Assembly: GCA_030374765.1 (NCBI GenBank)
Contig: JARGXX010000088.1
Span: 3,038,001 to 3,102,000, forward strand
DNA: 64,000 nt
Reading direction: 5' to 3'
Origin: Agarophyton chilense
Lineage: Eukaryota; Rhodophyta; Florideophyceae; Gracilariales; Gracilariaceae
Shown: one piece after another, positions 35,908 through 47,799 of the stretch
Layout: each line of letters starts with the position of its first letter
How positions within the stretch are numbered: the stretch's first letter is position 1
Made by a program: the position numbers and the translations under genes
Notes under the pieces: generated by a model
Seen by the model: only the letters and a program-made list of their open reading frames with translations
Databases searched by the model: none
Told to the model about the DNA's origin: nothing

Positions 35908-36384
35908 ATGGGAATGATGCTCATGGAGCGAGCAACCAGCAGCCTTGTCAACGCGAACCGCCCAACTCCTAGCACAATCCTCCGCCCTTCACGTCACACG
36001 ATGCATGCAGAAGAAAAAGATATGCCAAGCTCCGACAAAGAAATCCCAGGCCCAGGTCGGGAACACACCTGCTTTGGTGATGCTGAAGCAACGTACGCGT
36101 GCCGCCTGCAAACCGCATCTTACAACTACGTGCCCCACAACGACCCTGATGTTGCTCTTTTTACAACACTTTTCCAGCTCAGCCACGAGAATATTGACGT
36201 CCTCGTAGAACTTGTGCGCAATTACCTCCAGCAGCTCATGAATGTTGACTATGATCTAAGAGGAAAGACCAACAGCGTGTGGCGTAAAGCAAAAACGCAG
36301 ACTGCACATGGAGGAGACACTGTTGTTCCGTTATATTTTAATGGGACCGAATGTAGGTGCAGTGCAACAGCCGTTTTTAATTAA
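35908..36384 (+). CDS. Unrecognised 158-residue protein
   Basis: Open frame from ATG 35908; it is open upstream to a GTG at 35833. The N-terminal half is polar and charged (MHAEEKDMPSSDKEIPGPGREHT). The C-terminal half has LFTTLFQLSHENIDVLVELVRNYL, faintly like the helix before the catalytic core of PIF/Harbinger transposases, but no catalytic motif follows. It stops 12 bp before the piggyBac-like element begins, so that insertion may have cut a longer gene. I do not recognise it. Confidence 0.35.
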   Translation: MGMMLMERATSSLVNANRPTPSTILRPSRHTMHAEEKDMPSSDKEIPGPGREHTCFGDAEATYACRLQTASYNYVPHNDPDVALFTTLFQLSHENIDVLVELVRNYLQQLMNVDYDLRGKTNSVWRKAKTQTAHGGDTVVPLYFNGTECRCSATAVFN

Positions 36385-36396
36385 GGAAAACGAAAG

Positions 36397-39202
36397 CTAG
36401 TGTCTATACGACCACTGGCCTCATATGAGGCCAAAACTACAAAATCGATAATTCTTGTAAACTTTGTCAATTTCCTTAAATTTTTGTGCCTAGACGTTGT
36501 CAACACTTCATTCTTTCATCATTTATCGAATATGTCATCATCTATGGATCCCCGTCGTGTAGTGGAAAACAGAGTACACACCCGCGCACATCTCATCACA
36601 TCAGAGACCGACTGTAAACGCTTCTTTGGCACGCAATGGAAGACAAAACTGGTCAGCGTAGGTGTTACAAAAGTTAACGTTGTTGACAAAAACAATGGAA
36701 AACACACTCTTATCACTATAAGTTTCGAGCTATTTGGTCGCGAGAAACTATGCACTCTCAAACTTTGCAATTTAAAAGCCGGCGATCATGCCACTGTTCA
36801 AGAAACTACTTAAGAAGCCATCAATTTCAAGGTGAAGATAAATGGTAATGCTATTACAAATGAAATTTCGAACAATGGAAAGCAGCACACTCTCACGGAT
36901 GGCGATGACTGTCAAAAAATTAATTCTTTAAGCCCTCCTAATGTGACAAACAGTGAAACGCAAGACAGATTTGTGGAAGTTTACTCGACGATAAGGACCA
37001 CGGGAAATGTATCCTTGACTCTCAATGGTCCAGTGCAAATAAATCAATGGAAAGTCACGGGATCTGTTGGAGATTTTATCTCCGCCATTCATGCACCTTT
37101 GGCACTCTAGTCATACGATTTATACATGAGGACGTTTCCTGTAGCTCACTTGGAAAAAATAGTTCAATATACCAACTGTCGGCTGAAATAAAAGGCTTAA
37201 AGCAAACTAAATTAGGTGAAATTTAGAAGTTTTTCGGTTTGAGGGTGTTAATGACACGATTTGAGTTTTCAAATAGAAGATCGCTTTGGTCTAAAGACAC
37301 GTTTTCTAAATATATCTAATTTCCGTAGCTCGGAAAGATCATTTCACGAAATCAGTTTGAACATATGCTGCAATTCATCGTTTTCAGTGGCTCTGAAAAC
37401 GATCAAAAATCAGAAAAATGCAGGTAGTCATGCGTTTCTGAGTTTTTGAAAGCAATAAATGACCATCGGAAATCGTTCGTAACTCTGTCACACACTTTGT
37501 GCGTGGACGAAAGTATGTAACGTTGGTATGGACTTGGAGAGATCTGCATTGAAACTGGACTTCCACACTACACTGTTCTTGATAGAAAACGTGAAATGGT
37601 AGTGAATCAAAGGCAGTGTGTTGTGTAAGGAGTGGAATTATTCTCAAAATAGAAATCACGGTGGGAGCTATGCAACCAGATGTACAGCCTTTTGAATCAG
37701 AACATGCTCATGGAACAGCTGTTTTATTGAGACTTGTTGAGAATTGGTTCGCAACGTATCGAATCGTTTGTGCCGATTCATATTTTGCATTTGTTGAAAC
37801 AGCTGAAGGACTTTTAAAAAGAGGAATGCAATTTATTGAGGTTGTCAAAACAACCACCGGATGGTTTCCTATGAAACATCTTTCCGAACTTACCATGACG
37901 GCACGGAACCGGCACGTGTCAATGGTCTCGAAACTGCCTGAATTGGATCGAAAGATGATTTATGTGCTCTGGGTGGACCGCGAGAGAAGATATTTCATCA
38001 GCACTTGTAGCAGTGCCCAACCAGAAACTCCCATTTCTCGTGGAAGATGAACGAAAACTGATAGAACAAAAAATAAAATCTCGCTTTCTATTGCTATTCC
38101 AGAGGTTTGCGAGGAGTAGTATTCCTTTTTTTCAACAATTGATAGGCATAATAGGTCACGTCAAGATGATCTGAAAATGGAAAAGAAGCATGAAGTGAAA
38201 GAATGGTCTTTTAGAGTGAATACTTCTTTGCTGGCAATGTGCGTGGTTGATGCTTGGAATCCTAACAAAGGTGCATACGGAAACACATTGAATCTTACAT
38301 CGCATAATGTCTATTGTAATCTCGCAGACTGATTAATAGATAACAACTCAGATGCTATGTGAACTATGAAAAGAAAATGTAAGAAGGAAAATGAAATAGA
38401 AACCCCATATATGGCTGGTAGCGGCATTCATTTAATAGCAATCAATCGAAAAAGAAGTACATTTGATGGTTCTTTGACGTCTTAAACATACCAAGGACGA
38501 TGCAAAGTCTGCAAAACCACTTACAAATTCAAATTCGTTTGTTCAGAATGCCAAAAGTACAATGATATGGATGTTTATATATGTCACAGTGGAACCGGTC
38601 GTGAGTGTTATATAGGTCATTTGCGTGACATTCATCACATTTCGAGCAACATTTAGTCAACAACATTGATGGTTGTGTGTCAGCATACGTTTTTAAGGCT
38701 TTTTAGAGGCATTTTGTAAAAGTATAAAGCAAAATTTCAAATTACTATAAGCCCCCTACTAATTCAATTTGCGTTATTCAACTTGCTAGATATACTATGG
38801 TCTCTGACGAAACAATCTCTTTTGCATATGTCACCTTATTCTGTCTGCTGTTCAAGTGGGCGAAAATGCGTTCTTAAACCATAATAATTTTTAGAATTAG
38901 TCGAGCTCCCGTAGGAGTTTTCGAGTTACAGTGAACTCAGCGAGGTTTGAACCCTGTTTTTATCAGTCTCCAAGCGGTCGTAAAACCACTGAGATGCTGT
39001 TACTGAAGATAACTGTCTAAAGACTGTACTTTAAAGCAGGAGAAACATGGTTAGAAAATTAGTTTTTTACTTAGAAAATTGAATACGCCGCTGCCGTATG
39101 GAAACCAGCGATTTTTACTAATTTTTTGGAAAATATAACTGGCCTCATATGAGTCCAAGCTTGCGTCATGTGAGGCCAATCCGCCGGGCGTGTAGACACT
39201 AG
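36397..39202 (+). mobile_element. piggyBac-like transposon, copy B, with TIRs
   Basis: The left end reads CTAG then TGTCTATACGACC..GGCCTCATATGAGGCC. The right end reads GGCCTCACATGACGC (as reverse complement), then GGGCGTGTAGACA and CTAG. The termini are about 15-bp inverted repeats followed by palindromic CTCATATGAGG subterminal words on both sides. Length is about 2.8 kb. The CTAG at both ends looks like a target-site duplication, unlike the TTAA of classical piggyBac. It contains a decayed transposase in the same orientation and abuts a small relative at 39199-39686. Confidence 0.75.
36400..38660 (+). pseudogene. piggyBac-like transposase, decayed
   Basis: Recognisable blocks lie in order. 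The N-terminal NFVNFLKFL.LDVVN and SSMDPRRVVENRVHTRAH are at 36440-36600. A catalytic-core block at 37640-38040 (MQPDVQPFESEHAHG, ADSYFAFVETAEGLLKRG, FIEVVKTTTGWFPM, LWVDRERRYFISTCSS) matches the DDE_Tnp_1_7 family: an Asp, then a helix with an amphipathic 'LL.RG', then a 'GT.R'-like stretch, here VVKTT. A Cys-rich end is at 38490-38660 (GRCKVCKTTYKFKFVCSECQ, then C..GTGRECYIGHLRDIHH), like the piggyBac C-terminal zinc ring. The regions between are broken by stops and frame changes. The copy is dead. Confidence 0.7.
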
Positions 39203-39686
39203 TGTCTATACGACCGATGGCCTCATGTGAGGTCAATTGGCCTCATATGACGCCATTTTTTATTTCTTCCTAATCAAGCAATATATGCAATATACAAGCT
39301 CTGTATCACTGGGACAAATTACCAAACTTTTTCCTTGATGGCCTCAACATTTGAAGTATGCACTACTATATGATAGAAAGAGATATTTCCTTTCGACTTG
39401 TTTTTTTGGAATCGCTTGAGGCCAAAGATATTTGGTTGCTGTTTTTTTGCGACTATTTAAGTTTGCTACTCCAAAAGTATATCGTTTTAAAAAAGTGTAT
39501 TAATGCTCTGTTTGACTAGATTTCAGAGGCTTTTCGTTAACGATAAAGATGTATGGTTTTTATTTTTGTTTTCTTTCTTTCTGGTCTAAATTTGAAATTC
39601 CATATCTTGAATGAATTTCAGTTACTTTTTAAGAGGAATTATTTTGGCTTCACATGAGGGCAATTTTCCGGGCGTGTAGGCACTAG
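39199..39686 (+). mobile_element. Non-autonomous piggyBac-like element (MITE)
   Basis: About 485 bp share the terminal motifs of copy B. The left end is TGTCTATACGACCGATGGCCTC, with CTCATATGACG further in. The right end is CACATGAGGG followed by GGGCGTGTAGGCA. CTAG lies at each edge, and the left CTAG is shared with the right edge of copy B. Nothing inside codes. It was presumably moved by the transposase of its larger relative. Confidence 0.7.
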
Positions 39687-39689
39687 ATA

Positions 39690-40000
39690 GGCCATATTTT
39701 ATTGAACTGCATCAGAAGAGGTTTTAATTAGGAAACCGAATACTGTTGAATGTTTTGCTATTTGGACATAGTGCATTTAAGTGTTATATATGTGTGACTT
39801 GCATCAGTCTTCTCACACTGGGTCGCTTCTGAATTTCAAATTGCGTACCCAGCGCAAATCGAAAATTTGGAAAAGGTCAGCGTCCCGCAAATAAAACGGT
39901 CATTGATATTTCCGTATCAAACTGAGTCAAACAGTTCACTCAGCATGTAACCATTCTTTCTTGTCCCTTTTAAGTAAAATCAAGCCACAATGGACCCCAC
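39690..40000. other. Spacer between MITE and Harbinger
   Basis: No gene seen. It may hold the left terminal repeat of the Harbinger element, which I could not fix. Confidence 0.3.
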
Positions 40001-40078
40001 GACTGTCCTTCCTTACGCGACGATCAACAGACATCTTCGACGTCATATTCCCTTCCGTCACCTACTTAACATGGAAGC

Positions 40079-41158
40079 GTGGCGGTGCAGAGATCGTCGG
40101 TTCATACGCAGAGCTCTACAAAGCTCTTTTTTTTATTCCCCCTTCATGTTCGTATTTCATTCTATCTCAGACCCGTCGATGAACACATTAACAAGAATTT
40201 ACCATGGCACTTTTGTCTACCTTCTGCAATTCTTCCAGCCCCTATATCAGCAGTACACACCACACAACTCTTGGCGCCTCATCAAAAACCGAAAAAAAGT
40301 CGAGGTCGTCCGAGATCAATGAATGCAACACAATGCCTTGGTCTTTTTCTCAGCTGTCATAGGACTAGAGGTTCGATGTGGAATCTTTTTCTTCTTTTTG
40401 GGATATCAAGTTCTGTGTGCACGTTGTTCTTGCGGTTAGGTACGCTACTTTTGCTGCTTTTGTTAGCCATAGATGTGAACGCACAGGTGCGAATGCATGA
40501 CGAAGAAGATATACTGGACTTTAAAAAGGCCTTCGGTACGAAGTATCACTCTTTGAAGAACGTTTATGCAGTTGTAGACCGTCTGAAATTGTTGTTGGAG
40601 CAATCAGGGAACTTTAAGTTACAGAATTTGTTCATTAATGGTCGAAAACATGACCATTATTCTGTCACTAACGTTCTTGTGTTCGCACGAAACCGCACAA
40701 TTATTGCATGTGCAATCAATGCACCGGGGAGTATGCACGACATGCAGGTGTCTGAGAGGGGAAAGAGTTACGAGAAGCTCGAGAAAGAGCATGTAAAACA
40801 CGGAGGTACCTGGGTGGTTGATTCAGCGTTTTACCGGGGCTCGTATCCCTTTCTCATTAAATCTTCCCAAGATGAGACAAACGCTATGGGCCCTCAGGAT
40901 CTTATTCGTACTCGACAGGCTACATCCGTTCGTCAAGTGTCGTCATAGGGTATGAGGGCGTTTCAGGGAATGTTTCCGAGGATGAAGTATAGGTCTGTTT
41001 ATGAACGAAATGGAGAGAGACGCATAATGATATTATGCACAAAACATCTGTTTAATCTTCGGAGTAAAAAAGTTGGGGTGAATCAGATGCTTTCTACATT
41101 TATGCCTTATCTCGGAGTTGAAGCTAATGATTTTCTTCAAAGTAATCTCAACATCTAA
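40079..41158 (+). pseudogene. PIF/Harbinger DDE_Tnp_4 transposase
   Basis: RGRPRSMNATQCLGLFLSC and RTRGSMWNLFLLFG lead into the core. The first catalytic Asp is in YAVVDRLKLLLEQSG near 40575. The second is in INAPGSMHDMQVSERG near 40735, followed by GGTWVVDSAFYRGSYPFLIK. At 40940 the family reads SVRQ.SEWGMRA; here it reads SVRQVSS, then TAG, then GMRAFQG. So the catalytic Glu is Ser and the Trp is a stop (TGG to TAG is a single change). The C-terminus (VGVNQMLSTFMPYLG) is intact in the same frame. Such proteins cut and paste at TWA sites with help from the SANT partner. The copy is dead because the Glu is lost. Confidence 0.85.
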
Positions 41159-41366
41159 TCGGTCTTTGAAGATGATTTTGCGATCAACACCAACATCATT
41201 TCCATCATCTTCTCATGGCGGCGATTGTCATCTAGGCGGTGTAAACGATTTTCCTCTCTTTCATCCTTGCGCCTTTGAACGTCTTCCTCCCTTCGTTTTT
41301 AATCATAAAGCATAGACAACTTAAAGATGGACATCAGATCATTCTCTGGATTCGAAGCGGAAGCTC

Positions 41367-41830
41367 TCAAACGCGGGCGAACAAGAGGACGTGGTAGTTC
41401 GTCGATTTCGAGAGTTTTTCTGCCTCACTGTCGTGCTTTTGAGTTTGATCTATATCTACATCATCAGAAGACGCTTCTTTTCTACTTAAGAAGGCGGAAT
41501 CAACAGTTTCATGGACGTCAACACCTTCACCCATATCTGCGCGCTCTGTGAGAGGTTCAAGAATTCTTTTCCCGTTCTTGACATCGTCAGAAATAAATGG
41601 GTCTCCAGTCGGCACTTGGCGGCGGTGAAAGGTGGTAAACTTCCAATTCAAGCCATCGACAGTACGCAGTTTCTGAGCGAAGAGAGTTTACTGCTCTCTT
41701 AGCAATGCATCCCACTCTTCACGACACAGTGGTAGATATTTTTCGACAAGTTCAAGAAAAAAGTTCCGGTCTGACTGAATCCGGTTCCGCGAATTTGGAG
41801 GTTGGGTTTCGCTTTTGCACTGTAACAGTT
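41367..41830 (-). pseudogene. SANT/Myb-like accessory protein of Harbinger
   Basis: Reading the minus strand from about 41830: NFFLELVEKYLPLCREEWDALLREQ, then an in-frame TAA at 41690-41688, then TLFAQKLRTVDGLNWKFTTFH and PTGDPFISDDVKNGKRI. The Trp/Leu spacing (EEW..LL, then KLRTV, then WKF..F) and the PTGDP..PDDV..AKRI-like stretch match the SANT/Myb-like DNA-binding partner encoded by PIF/Harbinger elements. The tail is acidic. A Gln codon (CAA) would fit at the TAA. It sits convergent with the transposase, with about 200 bp between them. Confidence 0.6.
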
Positions 41831-41904
41831 TTGTTTTGAGTTTTTCTTAGTTTCATATTGTCCGGAGAGGTTTTCCTGATCGTTGGAGGGATGGAAAGGG
41901 GTCT

Positions 41905-42107
41905 TATTTCACCGCCTGACACATTCTTTGTATTATTGTCAGATATTACATCTGAAATAGACGCGGGGGCGTTGCGGTGACCAATTGTTTGTTCTTACCG
42001 AGGGGATGGCGGAGTGGGGGTAAAGTGGGGTGGGGGGATAGGATAGTGGAAGGGGTGGGTGGGTGGCAGTGAAGCCAGGAAACTTTCGCTGTGAAAGGGA
42101 GCGTTCT
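41905..42107. other. G-rich intergenic stretch
   Basis: Strongly G-rich on the plus strand around 42005-42075 (runs of GGGG and GGTGGGTGGG). It has potential to form G-quadruplex DNA. No gene seen. Confidence 0.4.
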
Positions 42108-42539
42108 TGTGAAGGAGCAACGATTACGGTTGAGTCCTGTAAGCCTCCAGGGCCTGAGGTACCTTACACACGCCACGTGGACTGGCCGACCTCAGCTAGA
42201 CATATTTAGATTTTTATTTTATTTACTGTAATAGGATAGCTTTACAGTGCCAGGGAGATCCCAGCGTCTTGCAATCGATATTTACTTGGCTCGAGTGATT
42301 CTTCTACCTTAGAATCAGGTAGGCACCGTTAGGATACTGAAGTACCCCCTTTGGTACATTAGTTCCACTGATTTGTCTTCAAGCCATCGTTTCCGTAGCT
42401 GCAACCTGTACGAGTACACAGAAAACGCCCGCCCATTGCACCAAGTACTCTAGGAGTGCCATCATCAAGGATACAGACCTGAGGACACTCTCTACCACTC
42501 TACCTCAGGGTGAGACCAGTAAGCTGACCCACCAGCCAT
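42108..42539 (+). repeat. 5' LTR of gypsy-B
   Basis: Match to the solo LTR at 1774-2185, starting TGT and ending CACCAGCCA. Landmarks: GCCACGTGGACTGGCCGACC, GGCTCGAGTGA, GGCACCGTTAGGATACT and GCACCAAGTACTC. Confidence 0.8.
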
Positions 42540-45500
42540 TTCGTAACCTTTTGATCTGTCGACTGAGAATCCCTTAGGAATAATTGAGCTGACCATTTAA
42601 AAGAAGAATGATACGGATGATAACCTTTGGTTTAACTCCCCAACGGACCAGAAGTACAGAAACAACCCCCATCATGGATGCAGGAAACACACCCGACCGA
42701 CCAGACCTTAGGATTCCTACAGCAGGAAAAGTTTCGTCTACAACGCCGACCAAGTCGCCTGACCCTCAAATTGATACTGTTTGCGACCGCAGGAGCACGA
42801 GAAGCCAGCCACAAGAAGTAGTGACTCCCTTAGACGACCCTGAAAGGATTCGCCGAGAACCCACGGCGGCAGTGCCATTACGATAACGCCTCCCCAGAGC
42901 CACTTCTAGGCCAGGGACACCCCAAGGAGAACCCCTAAAGGCCGAAGGAATTAGAGAGAACATTCCCGCAGGCCTTGCTGAGCTTCCCTGGTCCCGTCTC
43001 CGTGAGTTCTGTTCAGCACATGTGGATCCCATTGTGGACATGCGACTCGCTACAGCGATCGCTGACCATACGGATTACCTCATTACGCCAACCGTCCCAA
43101 AGGTAATTGAGTCTGAGCTATTCATAGACTCCCTCCTACAGGCCGTTCAAGGAGCAGTCACCAGGCAGTCAGGCAATGTGGTCCCTCGAACCAACCCAAA
43201 AGTCAACCATCCAGTTTCGATATGGCAACTTCCTACATGTTAGAACACTGGTCAGTGGTTGAAAAGGTGAATGATCGTGACGGCCGAGGTGAGAGTCGGC
43301 CGGTCGACCAGGGTTTATATAGACTATTGAACCTTCGAAGAAGAGGTCATAAAGAGTGTTTTCTAATGTACCATTCTAATTGGGTGCCATGTGAAACATG
43401 GTTGCTTCCACGAGGTTCAATCGCGCATGCGTGTCCAATGCCTTGTTGTAACTTGCTCGATGATGCTGACAGTGACAGCTTTGTTGACTGTGACAAGAAT
43501 GTCATCTATAAAGTCATTGTGACGTGTGAGATGACAATGGTCCTTGAAATGACGATTAGGGTCAAAATGGATTATGGGACTGGACCGCCAACGCACTGAA
43601 ACTCTAATGACATACTTAAAGCATAGTATAACTAAATCATAACATAAATGCATAACACAATTGACTAAGAATCATCTGAATTCCTAACACTACAGAACCC
43701 CCAGGAGCGGTGGTATTACCAGCCCCTAGCCGGGAACACCATCAGGAAAATTAAACGGACAGACCATCTAGTAGCAGAAGAGAGGCTCCACGTCTCGAAC
43801 AGAGACAGGTTGCTCGACCCAAAGGACAATATGAGGTACAGCGACCTCAGGGCTCCATCGGATCTGACAGAGACATCGATCCATAAGGTCCCCATTCCGC
43901 TGGGAGGAAACGAAGAAACCGCAGGAGAAAGAAGAACAGAAAGAGTAAAAGAAGAGATTGTTCGGATACGAGTGAATCTGATTCGGACTCAACCGAAACG
44001 ACCGACTCGGAAGTGGATGAGGCTGCCGTTCGAGGCCTGAAACCAATGACAACGACAAACGAACTTTTCCTTAACGTTGTAGACTACCGTAAATATCGAT
44101 TGCCCGACAGGTCTCTGAAATATTCTCGTTCGGTGGCTCAAAAAGTCGCCAAATGGGCCAGACGGATGCAATTAACCATTACGGACAAGTTCTCGGGTTG
44201 CGATACTACTACCTTAGGTTTCTTAGTTTGTTCCGTACCGCCTGTAATCGGAACGGCTTCCACGAGGGCACTACTCTGTAGCTTTTCTAGTTCTTCCTCA
44301 CAGTACAGGCGCGTGACAGAGTGGTTTCGAAGATATCCGGCACAACTGATCTCTTGGATGCCCAACACCATGACCTCCTCAGGTCAGTTCCTCATTTTTT
44401 TCATTACCTCAATGGAACCTATGCCACGGATGACGTTATAGTGGATGCTCAATAGGAAGTAATAGTTTTTAGGTAGAGCTCCAAAATGACCGAATCGGCT
44501 TTCGCAAACGACCTATCGAAGAAGGGTTACCGATGTTGAAACGTATTCTCCAAAGAAATGGTCAAACGTCACTTCATTACAGAATTACTTCCTGCAACTA
44601 GGACACATGTCTGTAATTACCACACGGAAAAACCACAATACTCCTTCCGATGGCTCGTCACCTACGCCGAAGGCTATAGCAAAACACACAGGACTTCCAG
44701 GCGCAATTCTGATATATGCAGAGGACACATAACTCCATTTCGTAAACCAAACCAAGCCCATTTGGTTAGCTCCACGGAATCGGATATGGAGTCATCACTT
44801 CATTATGCCTACTCGGGAGATATCGTCGCGGTTAATTTGAGTGCCCCTCCGTCTTGGCTCCTATCTTATACCTCCCAGGGAACTACAGCGATCCCTGGAC
44901 CACCCACGCCCAAGTATTCCCCCTCTCCACCCTGTAAGGATGTTTTCGTTCGCTTCCCAAGGGCTTGTTTCCTTTGCATTTTACTGGTCCAACCTTGTGA
45001 CTGCACGATGTAGCTGCCTGACGACGCACGCAAAAACCTCCTTGCCTTAGGGGAAGAGAATTACAGGGTACGGCAATCCGTAGGAATGTTTCACAAGTCA
45101 CAGCCAAGAGCCACAGGAACACCTGGAAGCTCGCGCTATGTCACCCCTCCGGATACCCCAATGAAAAACCTATAGGTCCATGCCATTGTAGACCCCACGG
45201 AAGACCTCGAAGAGGAACTTCATCCTCAGATAGAAACCGAAACCCCATCGCAAAACGCTTAGAGGGTTGCTCACAAGGAAAATCCTCCCTCTTTAAGTGC
45301 ATGCCTCAACCAATTGGGAGTTCAGGAGCAAAGGAGCTCCTCATCTCCCAATACTAACCACAACCATCGGACCACCCAGAATTGCCCAGAATTGGAAGAC
45401 AGTTGCGACCCTGTCTGTATCCTCAGGAAGGAGAATTATATAGTTTGGGTAACCGTGGGACTCCGTTCCTACAGCTCCCGAGTGGTCACAACCATATAGG

Positions 45501-45569
45501 ACACAGGCACTGGTCCCAATTCGGTCCATTCTAAGCTACTTCCACTTGCTTGGCAAGATTTCTTTCAGG

Positions 45570-46190
45570 CAAGGGAGACCCCCAAAACTACCCATGCATC
45601 ACGTAGATCAATGGACATTGAAGGAATAGTACTACTTGACATACAATTAGGACGAATCAAAGTCCGCAAGTGGTTCCTTGTATATCCTGACTTGGGTGCT
45701 GACGCAATACTAGGGACCTCCTTTATGGATCGATACATTAATTCAATTAATCCAGGCCTTAGGAAAGTCTCGTTCTATCGCGCACCTTCCATCTCCACAA
45801 TTGGTTCCCTCCCAGGGCCAGAAGCTAGCCTCAAACGGGCAATTATCTCCGAATATACTAAGTCCAATAAGGTTCGCTTATCAAAAGCCATAACGATACC
45901 CACGATGACCCAGATCACCGTACCAGTCCATTCCCAGTCTTCAGGTCTCTTGTCGATACAGAACCACCCGAAAACGGTTCGGAAGCATCTCACCTTACTA
46001 GCCAATGTCGTAATGGAGATCCGCCCCAGCAGGCCGTTCTTGGTCACGGTCAGCCACTTCCGAGATATGCCTGTACGGTATCCTAAAGGTACAGTAATCA
46101 GCATCACTTTATCTGTCCCTGTGGCCTTTATGGAGGCCCAATTGGATAACTTTTCAACTACAACTCCCGATGAGGACATCGACTTCTGAA
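45570..46190 (+). pseudogene. gypsy-B protease region (fossil part)
   Basis: Retropepsin-like part with WFLVYPDLGADAILGTSF, the counterpart of the second conserved block (ILG) of gypsy proteases. Confidence 0.75.
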
Positions 46191-46389
46191 AGGGGACAGT
46201 TGCTATCGGTGCAGAATTCTAATAGTATAGGCCCCAGGTGATTGATCTCGTCAGGGAATACCAGACCATGTGGTCAGGTAGATTAGAGAAAATCAGAGCA
46301 ACTACACACCGCATTGACCTTCAGGATGATGCTAGACCATAGTTCCAGCACCCATATCGTAGAGGCCTAACGGATAGAGAAATTTTCGC

Positions 46390-47510
46390 AGACCAGATGG
46401 GCAAAATGCGCAAAGCTCAAGTCATAGAGCCTGCGCCTCCAAACCAATCCGAATGGGCGACTCCCCTTGTCTTCGCGGCGAAGAAAGATGGCTCCGTCAG
46501 GTTCTGTGTCGACTACGAGAAGCTGAACGCAGTAACCAAGAGGGACTCATACCCGAAACCCCGCATGGATGACATTCTAGATTCGTAAGGTGAAGCTGTC
46601 GTATTTACCACACTGGACGCTAACTCTGGATATTGGCAAATCCGTTTGGCTGAGAATACCAGAACGCTGAAAACTTTCACCACCCACGAAGGTTTGCTCA
46701 GATTTACTCGTAAGCCTTTTGGTTTAAAGAATGCACTAGTGACCTCCAGACGGGTAATGGACATCATACTGTCTAGAGTGAAACGGAAACTAGCCCTGGT
46801 CTATTTAGAGAACGTAATAATCTTCTCGAGAACCGTGAAGGATCACCTTTGCCACGTGAGGACAGTGCTAACAATCCTACAGGACGCTGGAGTAACACTG
46901 AAACTCCACAAATGCCCCTTCTTTCAGGCCTCATTGGACTATTTCGGTCACGTCGTCGTCCCAGGAAAGTTAAAGGTAGCCAAAGGGACCGTCCATGGAT
47001 GCGATCTTCCAGGCGAAAACTCCCAGAACATTCACGGAACTACGATCCTTTTTGGGTTCGTGCAAGGTCTAGCGACGTATCGTCCAAGGATTTGCTAAAA
47101 TCTCGGCCCGTCTCAACGCAATGTTAAAGAAGGAAACACCTTCGGAGTTTTAATGCCTTACCGAAGACCAATATCAGACATTTTAGACCCTAAAAAACAA
47201 CTTGATAAACTCACCCATTCTGGCTTTACCAAAACCCAATATGCCCTTTGTCTTGGACCCAGACGCTTCTGATGTCCAAGTAGGATATGCACTGCTATAG
47301 AAACAAGATTCACCAAAGGATTATCGACCTATTGGATACTGGAGCAGAACGCTCAAAAGTGCGGAGCGAAACTAGAATACTACCAAAAAGGAATGTCTCG
47401 CCATTGCATGGTCTGTATCAACACTCCGACCATACCTTGAGGGAACCAGGTTCACCATTAGAACTGACCACGATTCATTCCGCTGGTTACTCAATATGAC
47501 CGATGAATCA
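46390..47510 (+). pseudogene. gypsy-B reverse transcriptase and RNase H region (fossil part)
   Basis: RT motifs near 46450-46800 and an RNase H region near 47250-47510 with the SRLSRWRLKLLEYDY end typical of gypsy. Confidence 0.8.
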
Positions 47511-47799
47511 AGTCGCCTCTCTCGTTGGCGCCTTAAGCTGTTAGAGTATGACTATAATATATCCAGCAGGCCAGGCATAAAGCACCAGGCACCACATGCC
47601 CTCTCACGAATCATTACCGACGGAACTGAAGACACGCCATTGGACAACCTCATTCCTACTCTCTTCGCAGATGATGGACCTCAGGATAGTACGGAAGAGG
47701 ATTACCTTATTGGTGCGGTCAAAGTGGGTGATCTTGAGGTAAGAGAGAATGAAGTCTACCTATTCGACTGGGAGACAGTACCATCCAATTCGACAACAC

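Larger units (their letters stand above)
40000..41900 (+). mobile_element. PIF/Harbinger transposon with two convergent genes
   Basis: A plus-strand DDE_Tnp_4 transposase (40079-41158) and a minus-strand SANT/Myb-like accessory gene (41367-41830) face each other, as in many PIF/Harbinger elements. Terminal repeats and target-site duplication are not resolved. Both genes carry in-frame stops and little other damage, so the copy is fairly young but dead. Confidence 0.65.

Noticed and set aside
35908-36384. Harbinger transposase fragment
   Set aside because: Only one faint helix resembles the family. No catalytic motif follows, so it is listed as unrecognised.
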